Origin: Bacillota bacterium
Lineage (GTDB): Bacteria; Bacillota; Clostridia; Lachnospirales; CAG-274
Assembly: GCA_017627115.1 (NCBI GenBank)
Contig: JAGAHK010000265.1
Span: 1-6,416 of the forward strand
Direction: 5' to 3'
DNA: 6,416 bases
Made by a program: the position numbers and the translations under genes
In this document: positions 5,497 to 6,416 of the stretch, one piece after another
Numbering within the stretch: position 1 is the first letter of the stretch
How the letters are laid out: the number at the start of each line of letters is the position of its first letter
The notes under the pieces: generated by a model
The model's input: the letters and a program-made list of their open reading frames with translations, nothing else
What the model was told of the DNA's origin: nothing
Database searches by the model: none

Positions 5497-6416
5497 ATAT
5501 GAAAAGATCATACATAAAATATGCAAGCGTAAAGCTCAGAATACTGCATATAAACCGTCCGCCAAAAAAATATCGGCAGTCTATGCCTGCGCTTTCGGTA
5601 AATTCAAGGCTCTGTGCGTGTATGGAAAGACCGCTCCAGCCAAGTATCATAGCGGCGCAGGCTATAGATAGCTTTCCGCTGCCGTTTGCAAGGGCACAGC
5701 CGTTCGTCATCTCAAAAAATCCCGAGGCAAGAGCTTTGTTTATGTTTTCGGGCAGTCCCAAAGGCCGAAGCATAAGGGAAAGACCGTCAAATATATGCAG
5801 TTTTTCAAATACTGCGCAGATAACGGAAAAAATTATTATATATCCGCCTATCATCAGTACGGAACGCAAAGAGTCGGCTATGGCGGCGGTAAAAATTTTC
5901 TGTGTGAACGGTTTGGGCCGCACAAACACTTTTTTCGGTTTTGTGCGCGGAGAAAACAAGCCTGTTATAACGGCAAGAAAAAGCGGCGGTATATAGGTGC
6001 ATAACATCAGAAAATACCCTGCTTTTGCACTTTTGAAAACACCCATACCAACAGTGCCCGTTATAAAAAGCGCGCCTGCATTGCCGCAGAACATTGTCAG
6101 CCTTTTTGCGGCATTTTCTGTCAGACTGCCGTTTTTATAAAGCTGTGATGTGGTTTTTATGCCTATGGGACAGCCTGCCGTAAGACCGAGTATAAGCGGA
6201 AATGCCTCGGTACCCGTAAGATTGAATACCGCAAGAGTGAACGGCTCTGTAAGCAGCCCTAAAAACTGCGGTATGTCAACGGCTATAAGGCAGTTTGAAA
6301 TTATCATAAACGGCAGTATGGACGGTATAACTTTTTCAAACCAGAGCAAAAGTCCGTTTTTTGCACCGAAAAAAATTTCTTTTGGAAAAATAAGCATAAT
6401 AGCATTGAAAAATAAA
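5495..6416 (-). CDS. YlbJ-like membrane protein (gate/nucleoside-recognition type), 5' end beyond window
   Basis: A multi-pass membrane protein resembling sporulation integral membrane protein YlbJ. In B. subtilis YlbJ is a sigma-E-dependent protein needed for proper spore formation; its transport role is unproven. Residues below count from the first visible Met (complement of 6395-6397, 300 residues to TAA 5495-5497). Signatures are VIPSILPFMIIS (23-34), AGCPIGIKTTSQLYKNG (74-90), MFCGNAGALFITGTVGMGVF (102-121), and a second gate-like half with GFFEMTNGCALANGSG (226-241) and ILGWSGLSIHAQ (251-262). About seven hydrophobic segments are visible. The Met at 6397 has no Shine-Dalgarno, and the frame stays open to base 6416 with more hydrophobic residues (LFFNAI). 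Family members have an extra N-terminal helix before the FPKE-like segment, so the real start probably lies to the right of the window. It converges on dgt and shares its terminator region. Confidence 0.82.
   Translation of the reverse strand, partial: LFFNAIMLIFPKEIFFGAKNGLLLWFEKVIPSILPFMIISNCLIAVDIPQFLGLLTEPFTLAVFNLTGTEAFPLILGLTAGCPIGIKTTSQLYKNGSLTENAAKRLTMFCGNAGALFITGTVGMGVFKSAKAGYFLMLCTYIPPLFLAVITGLFSPRTKPKKVFVRPKPFTQKIFTAAIADSLRSVLMIGGYIIIFSVICAVFEKLHIFDGLSLMLRPLGLPENINKALASGFFEMTNGCALANGSGKLSIACAAMILGWSGLSIHAQSLEFTESAGIDCRYFFGGRFICSILSFTLAYFMYDLFI

Noticed and set aside
5499..5996. Plus-strand open frame of 165 codons opposite the YlbJ-like gene
   Set aside because: Antisense to a gene with clear family motifs. 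It begins right after the terminator and shows no domain of its own.
1..6416. Search for CRISPR, tRNA/rRNA, insertion sequence, phage or toxin-antitoxin elements
   Set aside because: By eye no regularly spaced repeats, cloverleaf sequence, transposase or integrase motif, or small gene pair was found on either strand; nearly all sequence is taken up by core-type genes.

Overview
The window looks like a chromosomal segment from a low-to-mid-GC Firmicute of class Clostridia, most likely an Oscillospiraceae/Ruminococcus-type gut bacterium. This is inferred from three things: a YugP-type peptidase gene follows fmt, the DUF5711-like anchored protein has a Thr/Ala-rich linker ending in an Asp/Glu/Tyr tail, and there is a YlbJ-like gene. 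Genus assignment is not proven by the sequence alone. There is no RNA gene, CRISPR array, insertion sequence or prophage, and no stretch of more than 300 bases lacks a gene.

Bases 1-4373 form one tightly packed plus-strand gene cluster. It holds the 3' part of fmt (methionyl-tRNA formyltransferase), a YugP-family membrane zinc metallopeptidase, a single-pass membrane protein with a propeller-like outer domain and a very acidic Tyr-rich tail (DUF5711-like), a CvpA-family membrane protein, and a YigZ/IMPACT-family protein. Gaps are 4, 2 and 0 bases, then a 1-base TGATG overlap, so a single transcript with translational coupling is the simplest reading. After a 43-base gap (4374-4416) comes dgt, a dNTP triphosphohydrolase-like HD-domain protein with a strong Shine-Dalgarno. 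It may be read through from the cluster or have its own weak promoter.

Bases 5401-5494 are the only real intergenic region. It holds an AT-rich stretch with a 12-base direct repeat and a good hairpin plus T-run that terminates dgt. The T-run overlaps the stop codon of the convergent minus-strand gene. That gene (5495 to the right edge) encodes a YlbJ-like multi-pass membrane protein of the nucleoside-recognition/gate type. Its reading frame stays open to the window edge, so its N-terminus is probably outside.

Functionally the left cluster mixes translation initiation (fmt) with membrane and envelope proteins (peptidase, DUF5711-like, CvpA-like), followed by conserved housekeeping proteins (YigZ, Dgt). 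The window reads mostly as ordinary core chromosome. The one clearly unusual element is the C-terminal tail of the DUF5711-like protein: 49 acidic residues and 14 tyrosines in 68 positions, built from short tandem repeats. I see no evidence for a complete novel multi-gene system.
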